From positions 5,208,001-5,272,000 of the forward strand of contig NZ_CP042425.1 of the NCBI RefSeq assembly GCF_008254045.1: a stretch of 64,000 nt of DNA, given 5' to 3'. The stretch's first letter is position 1, and every line of letters begins with the position of its first letter. Shown here in pieces: positions 9,736 through 19,415 of this stretch. Made by a program: the position numbers and the translations under genes. The notes under the pieces are model-generated. The model did no database searches. It saw only the letters and a program-made list of their open reading frames with translations, and was not told where the DNA came from. This DNA comes from Limnoglobus roseus. Its GTDB lineage: Bacteria; Planctomycetota; Planctomycetia; Gemmatales; Gemmataceae.

Positions 9736-9751
9736 TGGCACACTTCGTGAT
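9736..9751 (+). promoter_or_regulatory. Sigma-54-like promoter of the redox operon
   Basis: TGGCACACTTCGTGAT has a perfect -24 half (TGGCAC). The -12 half is weaker, with TG where consensus has TTGC. It lies 66 bases before the first ATG of the operon and downstream of the repeat block, as expected for a promoter driven by the divergent activator. Confidence 0.5.
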
Positions 9752-9816
9752 CATCTGTGCTTTCATCGACCTCCGACTTTGCGAGGTGGAAGACCATAAC
9801 CAAGAGGATCAAAGCC

Positions 9817-10374
9817 ATGTCACGCCTGAACTCCGTTCACCCTGAAACTGCAACCGGCCGAGCCAAGGAACTGCTCGACGCGGTCAAACATCATCTCGGC
9901 ATGGTCCCGAACATGACTCGTGCGATGGCCAACGCTCCGGCCGTCCTCGACGCCTACCTTCAGTTCAGCGGGGCACTTGCCAAGGGGGCGCTGTCGCCGA
10001 AGGTACGAGAGCAGATCGCCCTCGCGGTCGCCGAGGCGAACGGGTGCAACTACTGCCTCGCCGCCCACAACGCCGTCGGCAAGATGGTCGGGCTGACCGC
10101 GGACCAGATTCGGGATAGCCGCCTCGGTACGGCGGTGGACGCCAAGGCGAACGCGCTCGTTCGCTTCGCCCGGCAGGTCGTGAATGCTCGCGGACGGGTC
10201 ACGGACTCGGACCTTGCCGCCGTGCGAACCGCGGGGTGGGACGACGGGGCGATCGCCGAGGTCGTCGCCAACGTCGCGGTTCACGTCTTCACCAACTACT
10301 TCAACCTCGTCGGCGATATTGCCATCGACTTCCCGCCGGTCGAGCCGCTGCCGCAAGAAACTGTCGCCGCCTAA
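9817..10374 (+). CDS. AhpD-like / carboxymuconolactone decarboxylase family protein
   Basis: 185 residues from an ATG with AGAGGA eight bases upstream; the open frame 20 codons further up has no ribosome site. The CMD fold is shown by LSPKVREQIALAVAEANGC followed by CNYCLAAHN, the CxxC-plus-His active site of alkylhydroperoxidase-like proteins. Known relatives use the Cys pair for peroxide reduction or thiol exchange. It is the first gene of a seven-gene plus-strand set containing a flavin-binding protein and a catalase-related protein, which fits a peroxide or electrophile defence role. The exact substrate is not readable from the sequence. Confidence 0.85.
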   Translation: MSRLNSVHPETATGRAKELLDAVKHHLGMVPNMTRAMANAPAVLDAYLQFSGALAKGALSPKVREQIALAVAEANGCNYCLAAHNAVGKMVGLTADQIRDSRLGTAVDAKANALVRFARQVVNARGRVTDSDLAAVRTAGWDDGAIAEVVANVAVHVFTNYFNLVGDIAIDFPPVEPLPQETVAA

Positions 10375-10463
10375 CGCTTCATTCTTTGACCCCGGACTCG
10401 ATCCCGCGAGCGATTGCACGCGAGGATCGTCGCGGGAAGGCACACACAACTGAGGAGAGTCCG

Positions 10464-11078
10464 ATGAACGCCTTCAACAAACTGTTCGAGATAGCTTCCC
10501 GGATGGATCAAGTCGGGGTCACACTCACCCGCATCGGCCTGGTCGTCGTGCTGGTGTGGATCGGCGGGCTGAAGGTCTACAAGTACGAGGACGAGGGAAT
10601 CGTCCCGTTCGTGGCCAACAGCCCGGCGATGAGCTTCTTCTACCACCAGCCTGCCGGCGAGTATAAGCAGCATATGAACAAGGAGGGCGAACTCGTCCCC
10701 GCCAACCGCGAGTGGCATGAGAAGAACGGCACCTACGTCTTCGCCTACGGCCTCGGGTCGGTGATCGTGCTGTACGGCGTGCTCATCGCCCTGCACCCGG
10801 TCTTCCCGCGGGTCTCTGCCGCCGGCAGCTTCCTGGTGTTCGTGATGTCGCTGACCACGCTGTCGTTCCTCGTCACCACGCCGGAAACTTGGGTTCCGTC
10901 GCTCGGCAGCGCCGAGCACGGCTTCCCGCTCCTATCCGGGGCCGGTCGGCTCGTCGTCAAGGACGCCATCATGATGGGTGCCGCCGTTGTCACGATGGCC
11001 GACTCCGCGAAAAAGTACCTGCGGAGCCGGGCCGCGAGCCTGCAAGTGGCCGCCGAACAGTCGCTCGTGACCGCTTGA
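10464..11078 (+). CDS. DUF417 (YkgB-type) membrane protein
   Basis: 204 residues; the ATG follows AGGAGAG. About four hydrophobic segments are visible, at residues near 25-40 ([19 protein letters not shown]), 95-115, 120-140 and 165-185. The first segment with [18 protein letters not shown] is the signature of DUF417 inner-membrane proteins. A soluble loop of about 30 residues after residue 60 ([18 protein letters not shown]) is longer than I would expect. Relatives often sit with redox stress genes, as here between an AhpD-like and an NTF2-like gene. The function is unknown; a membrane carrier or quinone-linked role is only a guess. Confidence 0.8.
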   Translation: MNAFNKLFEIASRMDQVGVTLTRIGLVVVLVWIGGLKVYKYEDEGIVPFVANSPAMSFFYHQPAGEYKQHMNKEGELVPANREWHEKNGTYVFAYGLGSVIVLYGVLIALHPVFPRVSAAGSFLVFVMSLTTLSFLVTTPETWVPSLGSAEHGFPLLSGAGRLVVKDAIMMGAAVVTMADSAKKYLRSRAASLQVAAEQSLVTA

Positions 11079-11110
11079 TCCTTCAACCCCCACCCTTTCA
11101 GGAGACTGCC

Positions 11111-11578
11111 ATGAATCCACCTGTGATTGCCCCGCCGTTCACGCTCGAAACCGCCACGCTCAAGGTGCGGGCCGCCGAAAATGCCTGGAATAGCCGCGAC
11201 CCGGCCCGCGTCGCCTTGGCCTATACCGAGGACTCTGTGTGGCGAAACCGCGATCAGTTTATCACCGGCCGCGACGCCATCCGCGCGTTCCTGACCGGCA
11301 AGTGGGCGAAGGAACTCGACTATCGACTGGTGAAGGCCCTGTGGGCGTTCACCGCCGACCGGATCGCCGTGCGGTTCCGGTACGAATGGCACGACGCCGC
11401 CGGGAACTGGTTCCGCAGCTACGGCAACGAACTCTGGGAGTTTGACGCGGCCGGCCTGATGCGCCGCCGCGAGGCGAGCATCAACGACCTGGCGATCCGC
11501 GAGGACGAACGGACCTTCCTCTGGCCCGCCCCCGGCCCTCGCCCGGCCGACCATCCTGGCATTCCCGACGTGAAGTAA
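11111..11578 (+). CDS. DUF1348 / NTF2-like protein
   Basis: 155 residues with AGGAGAC before the ATG. The cone-shaped SnoaL/NTF2 fold is indicated by [40 protein letters not shown] and [21 protein letters not shown], matching the DUF1348 subfamily. No established reaction is known for it; NTF2-like proteins typically bind a small hydrophobic ligand or act as isomerases or hydratases. It is encoded within the redox operon between the DUF417 protein and an alpha/beta hydrolase, so it may act on the same small molecule. Confidence 0.82.
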   Translation: MNPPVIAPPFTLETATLKVRAAENAWNSRDPARVALAYTEDSVWRNRDQFITGRDAIRAFLTGKWAKELDYRLVKALWAFTADRIAVRFRYEWHDAAGNWFRSYGNELWEFDAAGLMRRREASINDLAIREDERTFLWPAPGPRPADHPGIPDVK

Positions 11579-11610
11579 CTCAAACCTGAAACCCATTCCG
11601 AGGACTTCTC

Positions 11611-12489
11611 ATGATCACTGCCATCGTGAACCACCGGACCGTGAAGGTTGGCGACCTGGACATCTTCTACCGTGAGGCCGGACCGGCGGACGCCCAGGCG
11701 ATCCTACTGCTGCACGGCTTCCCGACTAGCTCGCAGATGTTCCGCAACTTGATCCCGCAACTCGCGGACAAGTACCGCGTCATCGCGCCGGACTACCCCG
11801 GCTACGGGCACAGCTCGATGCCCCCGCACGATCAGTTCGCGTACACCTTCGACAACTTGGCGAAGGTGATCGACGCCTTCACCGAGAAGGTCGGCCTCAC
11901 GAAGTACGCCCTGTACGTGCAGGACTATGGCGCGCCGGTCGGCTACCGCCTGGCGACGGCTCACCCGGATCGGGTGACAGCCATCGTCGTGCAGAACGGC
12001 AACGCTTACGACGAGGGGCTGGACAACGACTTCTGGAAGCCGATCAAGGCGTACTGGGCCGAGCCGACGAGTAAGGCGAAGCGGGACGCGATCCGCAACC
12101 TCGTCACCTATGACGCGACGAAGTGGCAATACACCGTCGGCGTGAAGCACCCGGAACGGGTCAGCCCCGACGGCCCGGCCCACGATCAGTTCCTGCTCGA
12201 CCGGCCGGGCAACGACGAGATTCAACTCGACCTGTTCCTGAGCTACGGCAGCAACCCGCCGCTCTACCCGGCGTGGCAAGAATACTTCCGCACGCACCAG
12301 CCGCCCGTGCTGATCGCGTGGGGCGAACACGACCCGATCTTCCCAGCCGCCGGGGCCGCGCCGTACAAGCGCGACCTGAAGAACCTGGAGTATCACATTC
12401 TCGACGCCGGGCACTTCGCCCTCGAAAGCAACGGCGACGAGATCGCCGACCTGATCCGCAACTTCCTCGGCAAGCACCTGAAGGCGTAA
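11611..12489 (+). CDS. Alpha/beta hydrolase, haloalkane dehalogenase / epoxide hydrolase-like
   Basis: 292 residues. The oxyanion motif [10 protein letters not shown], the nucleophile elbow VQDYGAPVG (Asp rather than Ser) and the C-terminal His in [10 protein letters not shown] show a dehalogenase/epoxide-hydrolase-type triad; WGEHDPIF gives the acidic member. The cap lies at about 130-220. The Asp nucleophile implies hydrolysis through an ester intermediate, such as ring opening of an epoxide or dehalogenation. GAGGAC lies before the ATG. Its place in an oxidative-stress operon suggests clearance of reactive electrophiles. Which of the two reactions it performs cannot be decided here. Confidence 0.85.
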   Translation: MITAIVNHRTVKVGDLDIFYREAGPADAQAILLLHGFPTSSQMFRNLIPQLADKYRVIAPDYPGYGHSSMPPHDQFAYTFDNLAKVIDAFTEKVGLTKYALYVQDYGAPVGYRLATAHPDRVTAIVVQNGNAYDEGLDNDFWKPIKAYWAEPTSKAKRDAIRNLVTYDATKWQYTVGVKHPERVSPDGPAHDQFLLDRPGNDEIQLDLFLSYGSNPPLYPAWQEYFRTHQPPVLIAWGEHDPIFPAAGAAPYKRDLKNLEYHILDAGHFALESNGDEIADLIRNFLGKHLKA

Positions 12490-12505
12490 CCCGCCCGGAG
12501 GCATC

Positions 12506-13126
12506 ATGGTGCGAACGTACCCCAGCGATGTGGCCTTTACCCCTGCGGTGAAGGCCGTGCAAGAGCGGGCCGGCTCCCGCAAGAGCTACGCCCGGATGGA
12601 GCGGGACGGCAGTTGGGAAACGACCGTCACCGACGATCTCCGGGAGTACATCGCGGACCTGGACATGTTCTACCTGACCACCGCGACGGCCGACGGCCAG
12701 CCCTACGTCCAGTACCGCGGCGGCCCGCCGGGATTCCTGAAGGCGCTCGACGACCACACGCTTGCGTTCGCCGACTTCGGCGGGAATCGTCAATACCTGA
12801 GTGTCGGCAACCTGAGCGAGAACCCGAAGGCGTTCTTGTTCCTGATGGACTACGCCAATCGTCGGCGGGTGAAGGTGTGGGGCACGGCCCGCGTCGTCGA
12901 AGACGATCCAGAACTGTTGGAGAAGCTTCGCGATCCGGCGTACCCCGGCCGGGTCGAGCGGGCGATTGTGTTCACCGTTGCGGCGTGGGACGTGAACTGC
13001 CCGCAGCACATCCACCGGCGGTTTTCGGAATGGCAGATCGCCCCGAAGATCGCCGCGCTCCAGGCCCGCATCGCGGAGTTGGAGGCCGAGGTCGTAAGTC
13101 TGAAAACGAAGCCCAAACACACTTGA
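12506..13126 (+). CDS. Pyridoxamine 5'-phosphate oxidase-family flavin-binding protein
   Basis: 206 residues, 16 bases after the hydrolase gene, with CGGAGG upstream of the ATG. The split-barrel flavin fold is shown by DMFYLTTATADGQPYVQYRGG, LAFADFGGNRQYLSVGNL and KAFLFLMDYANRRRVKVWG. The C-terminal 30 residues are a basic and acidic helix that may form a coiled coil. Family members bind FMN and reduce quinones, nitro compounds or other electrophiles; true PNPOx activity is unlikely in this subgroup. Its position within the detoxification operon supports a reductase role. Confidence 0.82.
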   Translation: MVRTYPSDVAFTPAVKAVQERAGSRKSYARMERDGSWETTVTDDLREYIADLDMFYLTTATADGQPYVQYRGGPPGFLKALDDHTLAFADFGGNRQYLSVGNLSENPKAFLFLMDYANRRRVKVWGTARVVEDDPELLEKLRDPAYPGRVERAIVFTVAAWDVNCPQHIHRRFSEWQIAPKIAALQARIAELEAEVVSLKTKPKHT

Positions 13127-13137
13127 GGAGAGCGACG

Positions 13138-13785
13138 ATGGACATTCACCAAGCGGACACCGCACTCGTGATGATCGACCCGCAGAACGACGTCTTGAGT
13201 GAGGCCGGCGTCTCGTGGGGATTAGTCGGAGAGAGTATCCGGGAGAACAACACGGTCGAGAACATCGGCCGCTTGTTCCAGGCGGCGAAGGGCGGCGGGT
13301 TCGGGGTGTTCGTCTCGCCGCACTACCTGTACCCGCACGACCAGCAGTGGCGGTTCGGCGGGGCGGTCGAGAAAATGATGCTCGACGGCAAGGAGTTCTT
13401 CCGCCCCGACCCGCTCACTCTCGATGGGTTCCCTGGGTCTGGGGCCGACTGGCTTCCCCAGTACAAGCCGTTCATTGAGGACGGCCAGACGGTCGTGGTC
13501 AGCCCGCACAAGGCGTGGGGGCCGCAGACCAACGACCTCGTCTTCCAACTCCGCAAGCGGGGCGTGGGCAAGGTCGTGCTGGCCGGTATGCTGGCGAACC
13601 TGTGCGTCGAGAGCCACCTGCGGGAACTGATCGAACAGGGGTTCGAGGTGGCCGTGGTGAAGGACGCGACGGCCGCCCCGCGGCACCCCGTCCTCGGCGA
13701 CGGGTACACGGCGGCCCTCATCAACTACGGCTACCTCGCGAACGCGGTCCTCACGACCGACGACGCGGTCGCCGCCATGAAATAA
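13138..13785 (+). CDS. Isochorismatase-family cysteine hydrolase
   Basis: 215 residues from the ATG after GAGGAGAG; the same frame is open for 175 codons upstream but overlaps the previous gene and lacks a ribosome site. The fold is shown by TALVMIDPQNDVLSE with the catalytic Asp, a Lys in VVVSPHKAWGPQTND and the nucleophile Cys in LAGMLANLCVESHLRELIEQ. Relatives hydrolyse isochorismate, nicotinamide or other amides. The linkage to a PNPOx-like and a catalase-like gene suggests removal of a small reactive amide, but the substrate is not determinable. Confidence 0.84.
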   Translation: MDIHQADTALVMIDPQNDVLSEAGVSWGLVGESIRENNTVENIGRLFQAAKGGGFGVFVSPHYLYPHDQQWRFGGAVEKMMLDGKEFFRPDPLTLDGFPGSGADWLPQYKPFIEDGQTVVVSPHKAWGPQTNDLVFQLRKRGVGKVVLAGMLANLCVESHLRELIEQGFEVAVVKDATAAPRHPVLGDGYTAALINYGYLANAVLTTDDAVAAMK

Positions 13786-13852
13786 CGGACCGTATCGCTT
13801 CCCGGAACGTCCGGCCATAAAACTCGCTTCAGCCCGCAACGGAGTCCGCACG

Positions 13853-14800
13853 ATGGCGTCCCAACTTTCCACCAACCTGCTCGGCACGCTCGACACCCTG
13901 GCCGGCGGCGTCCACCCCGGCTTCCGCCCGGCCCACGCGAAAGGCACGATGTACGCCGGGAGGTTCACTCCCTTAGCGGGGGCCGCGGCCCTCACCCGCG
14001 CCCCGCACGCGGCCCGGCCGTCCACCCCGGTGACTGTGCGGTTCTCGCCGGCGGCCGGCATCCCGACCGTCGCCGACAACGACCCGAAGGGGTCCGGCCC
14101 GCAGGGCATGGCGATCCGGTTCCACCTCGCCGACCACGTCCACACGGACATCGTGGCCCACTCGCACAACGGGTTCTCGGTCCGCACTGGCGAGGAGTTT
14201 CTGGAATTTCTGCGGGCCGTCGCCGGCAGCGGCCCCGGTGCCCCGGAACCGCCGCCGATCGTCGCGTTCCTCGCCGCCCACCCAGCCGCGAAGCGGTTCG
14301 TCGAAGCGCCGAAACCGATTCCGACGAGTTTCGCTCGGCAGGCGTTCTTTGCCGTGACCGCGTTCCGGTTCACCAATGCGGCCGGGGCCAGTCGGTTCGG
14401 TCGCTTCCGCCTCACGCCAGAAGCGGGCACAGCTTTCTTAACGGCGGACCAAGCCGCGACCAAGACGGCGGACTTCCTGGCCGCCGAGTTGTCGGAGCGG
14501 CTCGCGAAGGGGCCGGTCGTGTTCCGCCTTCAGGTGCAACTCGCCCAGGACGGGGACGAAGTGGCCGACGCCACCGCCGTGTGGCCGGAGTCGCGCGAGG
14601 TGATCGAGTTCGGCACGCTCACCCTGACCGAGCGGGTCGATGAACTCTCGCCCGAAATGCGGAAGGTGATCTTCGACCCGGTCCCGCGGGTGGACGGCAT
14701 TGATCCGTCCGGCGACCCGCTCACGGAGGTGCGGTCGGACATCTACCTCTTGAGCGGCCGCCGCCGTCGGGCCGCCGCCGGCGACGCTCGCCAGGCGTGA
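13853..14800 (+). CDS. Catalase-related peroxidase (SrpA-like small catalase)
   Basis: 315 residues, shorter than the about 480 of typical catalases. The distal His is in GGVHPGFRPAHAKGTMYAG, the heme-pocket Asn in VAHSHNGFSV, and the proximal Tyr near the C-terminus in RSDIYLLSGRRR. This combination matches the catalase-related SrpA group, heme peroxidases with low catalase activity. It closes the redox operon, 67 bases after the isochorismatase gene. No signal peptide is seen, so it is probably cytoplasmic. Confidence 0.86.
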   Translation: MASQLSTNLLGTLDTLAGGVHPGFRPAHAKGTMYAGRFTPLAGAAALTRAPHAARPSTPVTVRFSPAAGIPTVADNDPKGSGPQGMAIRFHLADHVHTDIVAHSHNGFSVRTGEEFLEFLRAVAGSGPGAPEPPPIVAFLAAHPAAKRFVEAPKPIPTSFARQAFFAVTAFRFTNAAGASRFGRFRLTPEAGTAFLTADQAATKTADFLAAELSERLAKGPVVFRLQVQLAQDGDEVADATAVWPESREVIEFGTLTLTERVDELSPEMRKVIFDPVPRVDGIDPSGDPLTEVRSDIYLLSGRRRRAAAGDARQA

Positions 14801-14816
14801 GCGACGGTCTTGCCGA

Positions 14817-16109
14817 TCACGAGACGCGGGCGACGATCATCGTCCGATCGTCGTCGGCCGGATGACCGTCGGCAAACGCCTCGACCGCCCGGAGAACCTC
14901 TTCGAGCAGGCCTGCCGCCTGGAGCGCGCAGTTCCCCATCACCCGGTCGAGGCGGTCGGTGCCGAACAGCTCGCCCGTCCGGTTGGCAGCCTCGGTAATG
15001 CCGTCCGTGTAAAACAGAACCTGATCGCCCGGCTGGAGTTGCTGCACGGCCTCGTCGTAGGTTTCCTCGCCCGTGATTCCGAGCGGCAGCCCGCCGGCCG
15101 CGTCCAGCGGGATCAGACGCCCGTCCGCGCACCGCTTCAGGCGGGGCGGGTTGTGCCCGGCGCTGGCGTACGTCAGCCTTCGGCCCCTCGGATCGTACAC
15201 GCCGTAGAAGGCCGTGATGAACTTTCCGCTCCCGCCCGTGTACAGCGTCACCAAATGTTGGTTCAGGTAGTCCAGCACCCGGCCCGGCGGTTGGGCCGGG
15301 CCGGGGTTGGTGTGGGCGATGCAGTGCGTGACGGCCATGAGGACCGCGGCCGGACTGCCGTGCCCGCTCACGTCGGCAATGAAGATTCCCCACCTACCGC
15401 CGGGGAGCGGGAAGAAGTCGTAGTAGTCGCCGCCCGCCCGGGCCGACGGCCGGTAGTACGCGGCCACGTCGAGCGTCGGAATCTTTGGCAGGGCCGCCGG
15501 CAGGAGCGACCGTTGCACTTCGCCGACGGCTTTCAACTCTCGGTCGAGGGCTTGGTTGGCCTGCCGCAACTGGTCGGAAAGGACGAGTGTGTTGGTCGCC
15601 CGGCCGAACAAGTTACTCATCCACACTAGCTCGGGCAGTTCTTCGCGGGCGAAGGCGGCCGGCTCCGTCCGCAGGAAGAGGACCATGTTCAGAGCGACCC
15701 CCTGGTCGAACAGCGGGACCGCCAGCAGCGACCGGTGGCCGGCCAGGTACTCGGCCGCCGGGTCGTCGGCGGGCACGGCCAAGTCGTCGACGACCCGCGG
15801 CTCGTTTCCGTAGATGAGATCGGCGACCAACCCGCCTTCCAGGAGCGGGAGGCGGTCCTTGTCGGTCCACGGGTTGACGGCGCCCGGCCACGTCGTGCTC
15901 CGGGTGACGCGGTAGCACGGGGCGGCGAGATCCCGCCGGCTGAGCGAGATCCGCCGGTCGATTCGCGTCAGGTGTTGGACCCGTTCGCCGTAGGCCCGGA
16001 CCATCTCTTGCGGGTCGGTCTGGCGGCTCATCTCGCGCATCAGGTCCACGACGTGGGCCAGCCGCGCCTCCCACCCACCGTCTACTGCCCCGCCGTGCTC
16101 GCTCGCCAT
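14817..16109 (-). CDS. GAF-domain PP2C (SpoIIE/RsbU-type) phosphatase
   Basis: About 430 residues from an ATG with GGGAGG upstream; a longer open frame lacks a ribosome site. A short N-terminal helix leads to a GAF domain (about 40-200). A linker helix with AVGEVQRSLLP is typical of RsbU-like phosphatases. The PP2C/SpoIIE domain has the metal ligands in AGGDYYDFF, ADVSGHGSPAAVLMA and DDRTMIVARV. Known role: dephosphorylation of anti-sigma-factor antagonists or other Ser/Thr phosphoproteins in partner-switching control. No antagonist or anti-sigma gene is adjacent, so the partner lies elsewhere. It converges with the redox operon, 16 bases from the catalase gene. Confidence 0.88.
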   Translation of the reverse strand: MASEHGGAVDGGWEARLAHVVDLMREMSRQTDPQEMVRAYGERVQHLTRIDRRISLSRRDLAAPCYRVTRSTTWPGAVNPWTDKDRLPLLEGGLVADLIYGNEPRVVDDLAVPADDPAAEYLAGHRSLLAVPLFDQGVALNMVLFLRTEPAAFAREELPELVWMSNLFGRATNTLVLSDQLRQANQALDRELKAVGEVQRSLLPAALPKIPTLDVAAYYRPSARAGGDYYDFFPLPGGRWGIFIADVSGHGSPAAVLMAVTHCIAHTNPGPAQPPGRVLDYLNQHLVTLYTGGSGKFITAFYGVYDPRGRRLTYASAGHNPPRLKRCADGRLIPLDAAGGLPLGITGEETYDEAVQQLQPGDQVLFYTDGITEAANRTGELFGTDRLDRVMGNCALQAAGLLEEVLRAVEAFADGHPADDDRTMIVARVS

Positions 16110-16343
16110 CCGCACCCTCCCGCCCGTGCCTCTGCCATCGATTGCCGCCTGACGACTTCGGTTCCAACACCGGGTCCGTTCGGCCGCCACCGGTTGTTCT
16201 ACAGCGGCGACCAGCTCCAGGTCTGGCTTCATTACTCATCCAGCAACAGTGCCGGGCCGATTCGTTCTTGCGGTCCGTTTCGCGCATCGCTACGTTGGGC
16301 TTGCTCCCAGCCGTCGTGGGGTGGGTGACGCCAAGGAGACATC

Positions 16344-16796
16344 ATGACGGTCAAGCGGATGGACAACGTCGGCATCGTGGTCGAAGACCTCGACGCCGCC
16401 ATCGCGTTCTTCGCCGAACTGGGCCTCACGCTCGAAGGCCGCGCCCCGATCGAAGGGGATTGGGCCGACGGCGTCACAGGGTTGCGCAACATGCGCGTCG
16501 AGATTGCCATGATGCGGACGCCGGACGGCCACAGCCGGCTTGAATTGTCCCGGTTCCTCGCGCCGCCGGTCATCGCCGACCACCGCCGCGCCCCGGTGAA
16601 CGCTCTCGGCTACCTCCGCGTCATGTTCACCGTGACAGACCTCGAGGATACCCTCGCCCGGCTCGGGAAGCGCGGCGCGGAGGTCGTCGGCCGAGTGGTC
16701 CAGTACGAGGACGTGTATCGGCTCTGCTACGTCCGCGGCCCCGAGGGCGTTCTCATCGGCCTGGCGGAAGAGCTCGTCCCAAGCGCGTCCCGATGA
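16344..16796 (+). CDS. VOC-superfamily (glyoxalase/bleomycin-resistance fold) protein
   Basis: 150 residues with AAGGAGAC before the ATG. Two beta-alpha-beta-beta-beta modules are visible: MDNVGIVVEDLDAAIAFFAE at the start and YLRVMFTVTDLEDTLARLG in the second half, ending with YVRGPEGVLIGLAEEL. His, Glu and Gln positions of the metal site are only partly conserved, so it may bind a ligand rather than catalyse. It is a monocistronic gene ended by the strong hairpin at 16824. The function is unspecified. Confidence 0.8.
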   Translation: MTVKRMDNVGIVVEDLDAAIAFFAELGLTLEGRAPIEGDWADGVTGLRNMRVEIAMMRTPDGHSRLELSRFLAPPVIADHRRAPVNALGYLRVMFTVTDLEDTLARLGKRGAEVVGRVVQYEDVYRLCYVRGPEGVLIGLAEELVPSASR

Positions 16797-16823
16797 CCGC
16801 GACCGTCAACCTCCCAATAACGA

Positions 16824-16860
16824 TCGCGGCCGAGGTTACCTGCCGTAACCTCGGCCGCGA
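16824..16860. terminator. Bidirectional rho-independent terminator
   Basis: A perfect 16-base inverted repeat (arms 16824-16839 and 16845-16860, loop CTGCC) sits between two converging genes. A short T-rich stretch follows on the plus side. It should end transcription of the VOC gene and of the minus-strand exported-protein gene. Confidence 0.8.
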
Positions 16861-16899
16861 TATTTCCTTCGAAAGGACGCCTCCTGTAGACTTGACTTC

Positions 16900-17787
16900 C
16901 TATGGCCGGGGGGCCGGCGGTCGCTCGCGAGGTTCCTTCTCGCCGAGCGGCGGCGGGGCAGGAGGGGTTTCTTTCCCGGGAGTCTTTGCGTCCGGGCGGC
17001 GTTCCGGTGGGGGCAGCGGGGTCTTGCCGTCTGGCGGGGGCGGAGGCGTTTTCCCGGCCGGGCGTTCCGGCTGGGGCGGTGGAGCTTTGCCGTCGGGGCC
17101 GTCCCGGCGATCCGCGGCCCGGCCGAGGTGCTCACCGACATGGCTCCACGCTTCGGCCGCGCGGGCCAGGTCGGCCGCCCGGTCGTACTCCTTCGCCTCG
17201 TAGGCCGCACGGCCGTCGGCGTACGCCTTCTTGGCCGCGTCGAGAAACTCCTTACCGATCGGGCCGCCCTCGGCCGTCGCGTCTTCGAGGCGGTCCTTCG
17301 CCCGTCGGAGTTCGCCGCGGGCCGGCTCCCACGGGTCGTCGCCCATCGGGCCGGCGGGCGGGGCCGGGGGCTTCGGCAGGTCCGGCACCGGCGTCTGGCT
17401 GGCTGAAATCCAGTGCTTCAACCCGCGGGCGGCGTCGTGGGCCGCAGCGGATTGTTCGGGGTTCGGCGGGCCATCCCCGTCGGCGGCCGCCACCGCGTCG
17501 CGGTACAGTCGCTTGGCCGAGTCGAACAATCGCCGACCTTCCTCCTCTCGGGGGCCGCCCTTCTTCGGGGCCGGACGAACGTCCGCGAGGATGTCGTAGG
17601 CCTTCCGCAGGTCGGCGATGTGCTTCGGCCCGGCCTTCTCTTTCGGCCCGTCCTTCGGGCCGGGGCCGTCCTTCTTGTCCTTCTTCGGCGGCTGGGCGAA
17701 CGCCGTCGGGGTGTCGGCCGCCAGCGATACGGTCAACACGCCCGCGGCCAGCCCGCCGGCCGTCAGGAGTTTTCGGAGCGAGATCAT
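16900..17787 (-). CDS. Exported Pro-rich helical-repeat protein
   Basis: About 295 residues from the ATG after GGAGAA. A signal peptide (MISLRKLLTAGGLAAGVLTV..., with Ala-x-Ala near residue 30) is followed by a charged Lys/Gly/Pro stretch, then an alpha-helical middle (about 50-210) with features like tetratricopeptide pairs (KKAYADGRAAYEAKEYDRAA). The last 85 residues are Pro-rich with repeated PPPPPxGKT-like blocks, probably extended and wall-associated or surface-exposed. No enzyme motif is seen. Codon use matches its neighbours. Confidence 0.65.
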   Translation of the reverse strand: MISLRKLLTAGGLAAGVLTVSLAADTPTAFAQPPKKDKKDGPGPKDGPKEKAGPKHIADLRKAYDILADVRPAPKKGGPREEEGRRLFDSAKRLYRDAVAAADGDGPPNPEQSAAAHDAARGLKHWISASQTPVPDLPKPPAPPAGPMGDDPWEPARGELRRAKDRLEDATAEGGPIGKEFLDAAKKAYADGRAAYEAKEYDRAADLARAAEAWSHVGEHLGRAADRRDGPDGKAPPPQPERPAGKTPPPPPDGKTPLPPPERRPDAKTPGKETPPAPPPLGEKEPRERPPAPRP

Positions 17788-18050
17788 CGGTCTTCTCCAT
17801 GGGGGAACTGCCGGTGTCGGTCGGTGCGAATCGCACGGATCGCGGACCGGCGAGAAGGGGGAAGGCAAGCTCAAGGCCAACGGGTGCCGTCGCGATGGAA
17901 GAATCGGAGGGCAGTTCCAAAGTGCTGGATCGGAAGGGATTTTCGATCCTCAAACTCGACCGGGCGGAGTTCACCGGGGAGAATCTCAAGAGTGGGCTGG
18001 GAACGGGTGGGCGGGAGTCGCCCGCCCCGGTCGGGGGCTTCCCGCCCGGC

Positions 18051-19411
<1,361 letters not shown>

Positions 19412-19415
<4 letters not shown>

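Noticed and set aside
9763-9816. Upstream ATG start for the AhpD-like gene
   Set aside because: No ribosome site, the extra residues are not family-like, and it would lie at the predicted transcript start.
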